Below, piece after piece: positions 5,104 through 5,522 of a stretch of DNA of 5,522 nt; positions within the stretch are counted from its first letter, which is position 1, and each line of letters starts with the position of its first letter. The notes below the pieces were generated by a model. That model was not told the origin of the DNA and searched no databases. It saw only the letters and a program-made list of their open reading frames with translations. The position numbers and the translations under genes are program-made. This DNA is from Bacillota bacterium (lineage in GTDB: Bacteria > Bacillota > Bacilli > Alicyclobacillales > SLC66), in NCBI GenBank assembly GCA_021797415.1, contig JAJZZT010000265.1:1-5522 (forward strand), in the 5' to 3' direction.

Positions 5104-5522
5104 GTGGAATCAGACAGCATTCAGGGACGGCCGCCGGGCCGTGCGCTCAAATGGCTTGGCATCATCAGCGCAATCGGCATGTTCATCGTCAATTTCATCG
5201 GTTTCCTGGACACGCAGACCGGCTCGGCCGAGGGGTGCGGTCCCGACTGGCCGCTGTGCAACGGAAAGGTGATCCCCGCGTTCAACAACGCGCACGTGAT
5301 CATCGAATTCCTGCACCGCGCGCTGGTGGGCGGCTTCGCGCTTGTCGCCACCGTGTTTTGCGTCTGGGCCTACGTGCGGTATCGCCCGTGGCTGGAGGTC
5401 CGTGTCAACGCCATCCTCGGCGTCGGCTTCATCTTCATTCAGTCCATCCTCGGCGCGCTCGCCGTGGTGTTTGTCAATCCGCCTGAAGTTCTGGCGCTCC
5501 ACCTCGGTTTTGGTCTCATGTC
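5104..5522 (+). CDS. ctaA: Heme A synthase CtaA/Cox15, N-terminal part (3' end outside window)
   Basis: This membrane heme enzyme oxidises the C8 methyl of heme O to the formyl of heme A, the cofactor of aa3-type terminal oxidases. The visible 139 residues (of roughly 300) cover about half the protein. Helix 1 is at about 16-36. The extracellular loop carries the GCGPDWPLC cysteine pair (C45, C52; C35 and C42 in B. subtilis). The catalytic and heme-binding IIEFLHR has E68 and H71. Helix 3 includes SILGALAVVF. The second heme-ligand region ALHLGFG has H133. Spacing between these residues matches the Bacillus enzyme within one residue. It is divergent from a DUF4395 gene with overlapping promoter elements. 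Other cytochrome oxidase genes (ctaB, ctaC and so on) would be expected to the right but are not visible. Confidence 0.97.
   Translation, partial: MESDSIQGRPPGRALKWLGIISAIGMFIVNFIGFLDTQTGSAEGCGPDWPLCNGKVIPAFNNAHVIIEFLHRALVGGFALVATVFCVWAYVRYRPWLEVRVNAILGVGFIFIQSILGALAVVFVNPPEVLALHLGFGLM

Noticed and set aside
5054..5272. 72-codon frame starting before ctaA with an AAAGGA upstream
   Set aside because: Most of it lies inside ctaA in another frame and resembles no protein; the GGGAGG-GTG of ctaA sits within it.

Overview
This GC-rich window has compact genes, strong Shine-Dalgarno sites, several TTG/GTG starts, an Sfp-type phosphopantetheinyl transferase, a tandem fluC pair and a Bacillus-like CtaA. 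Together these suggest a high-GC member of the Bacilli, for example an Alicyclobacillus-like organism. The taxonomic guess is inference only; no marker gene is present.

Layout, left to right. A drug-efflux-type MFS transporter runs off the left edge on the minus strand (1-623). A roughly 300-base divergent region follows, then a plus-strand Sfp-type phosphopantetheinyl transferase (about 920-1696). It ends tail-to-tail with a minus-strand operon of two CrcB/FluC fluoride channel subunits (2517 to 1688), the two convergent genes sharing their last nine bases. The operon leader (about 2572-2665, minus strand) contains what I read as a fluoride riboswitch aptamer. It is followed by an intrinsic terminator whose 5' arm reuses the pseudoknot strand, so the window holds a complete fluoride-sensing and fluoride-export unit. 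Divergent from it is a plus-strand APC-superfamily amino acid permease (2880-4319) with a consensus -10 and ribosome binding site.

A 200-base convergent gap with a long imperfect inverted repeat separates the permease from a minus-strand DUF4395 membrane protein (4520-4942). That protein is divergent from ctaA (heme A synthase, 5104 to beyond the right edge). Between them, a perfect 7+7 bp palindrome sits between the -35 and -10 of the DUF4395 promoter and near the predicted start of the ctaA transcript, so it could be a shared operator.

The best-supported system is the fluoride riboswitch plus paired FluC channel. The most open questions are the DUF4395/ctaA pair with its shared palindrome, and the inverted repeat at 4417-4493.
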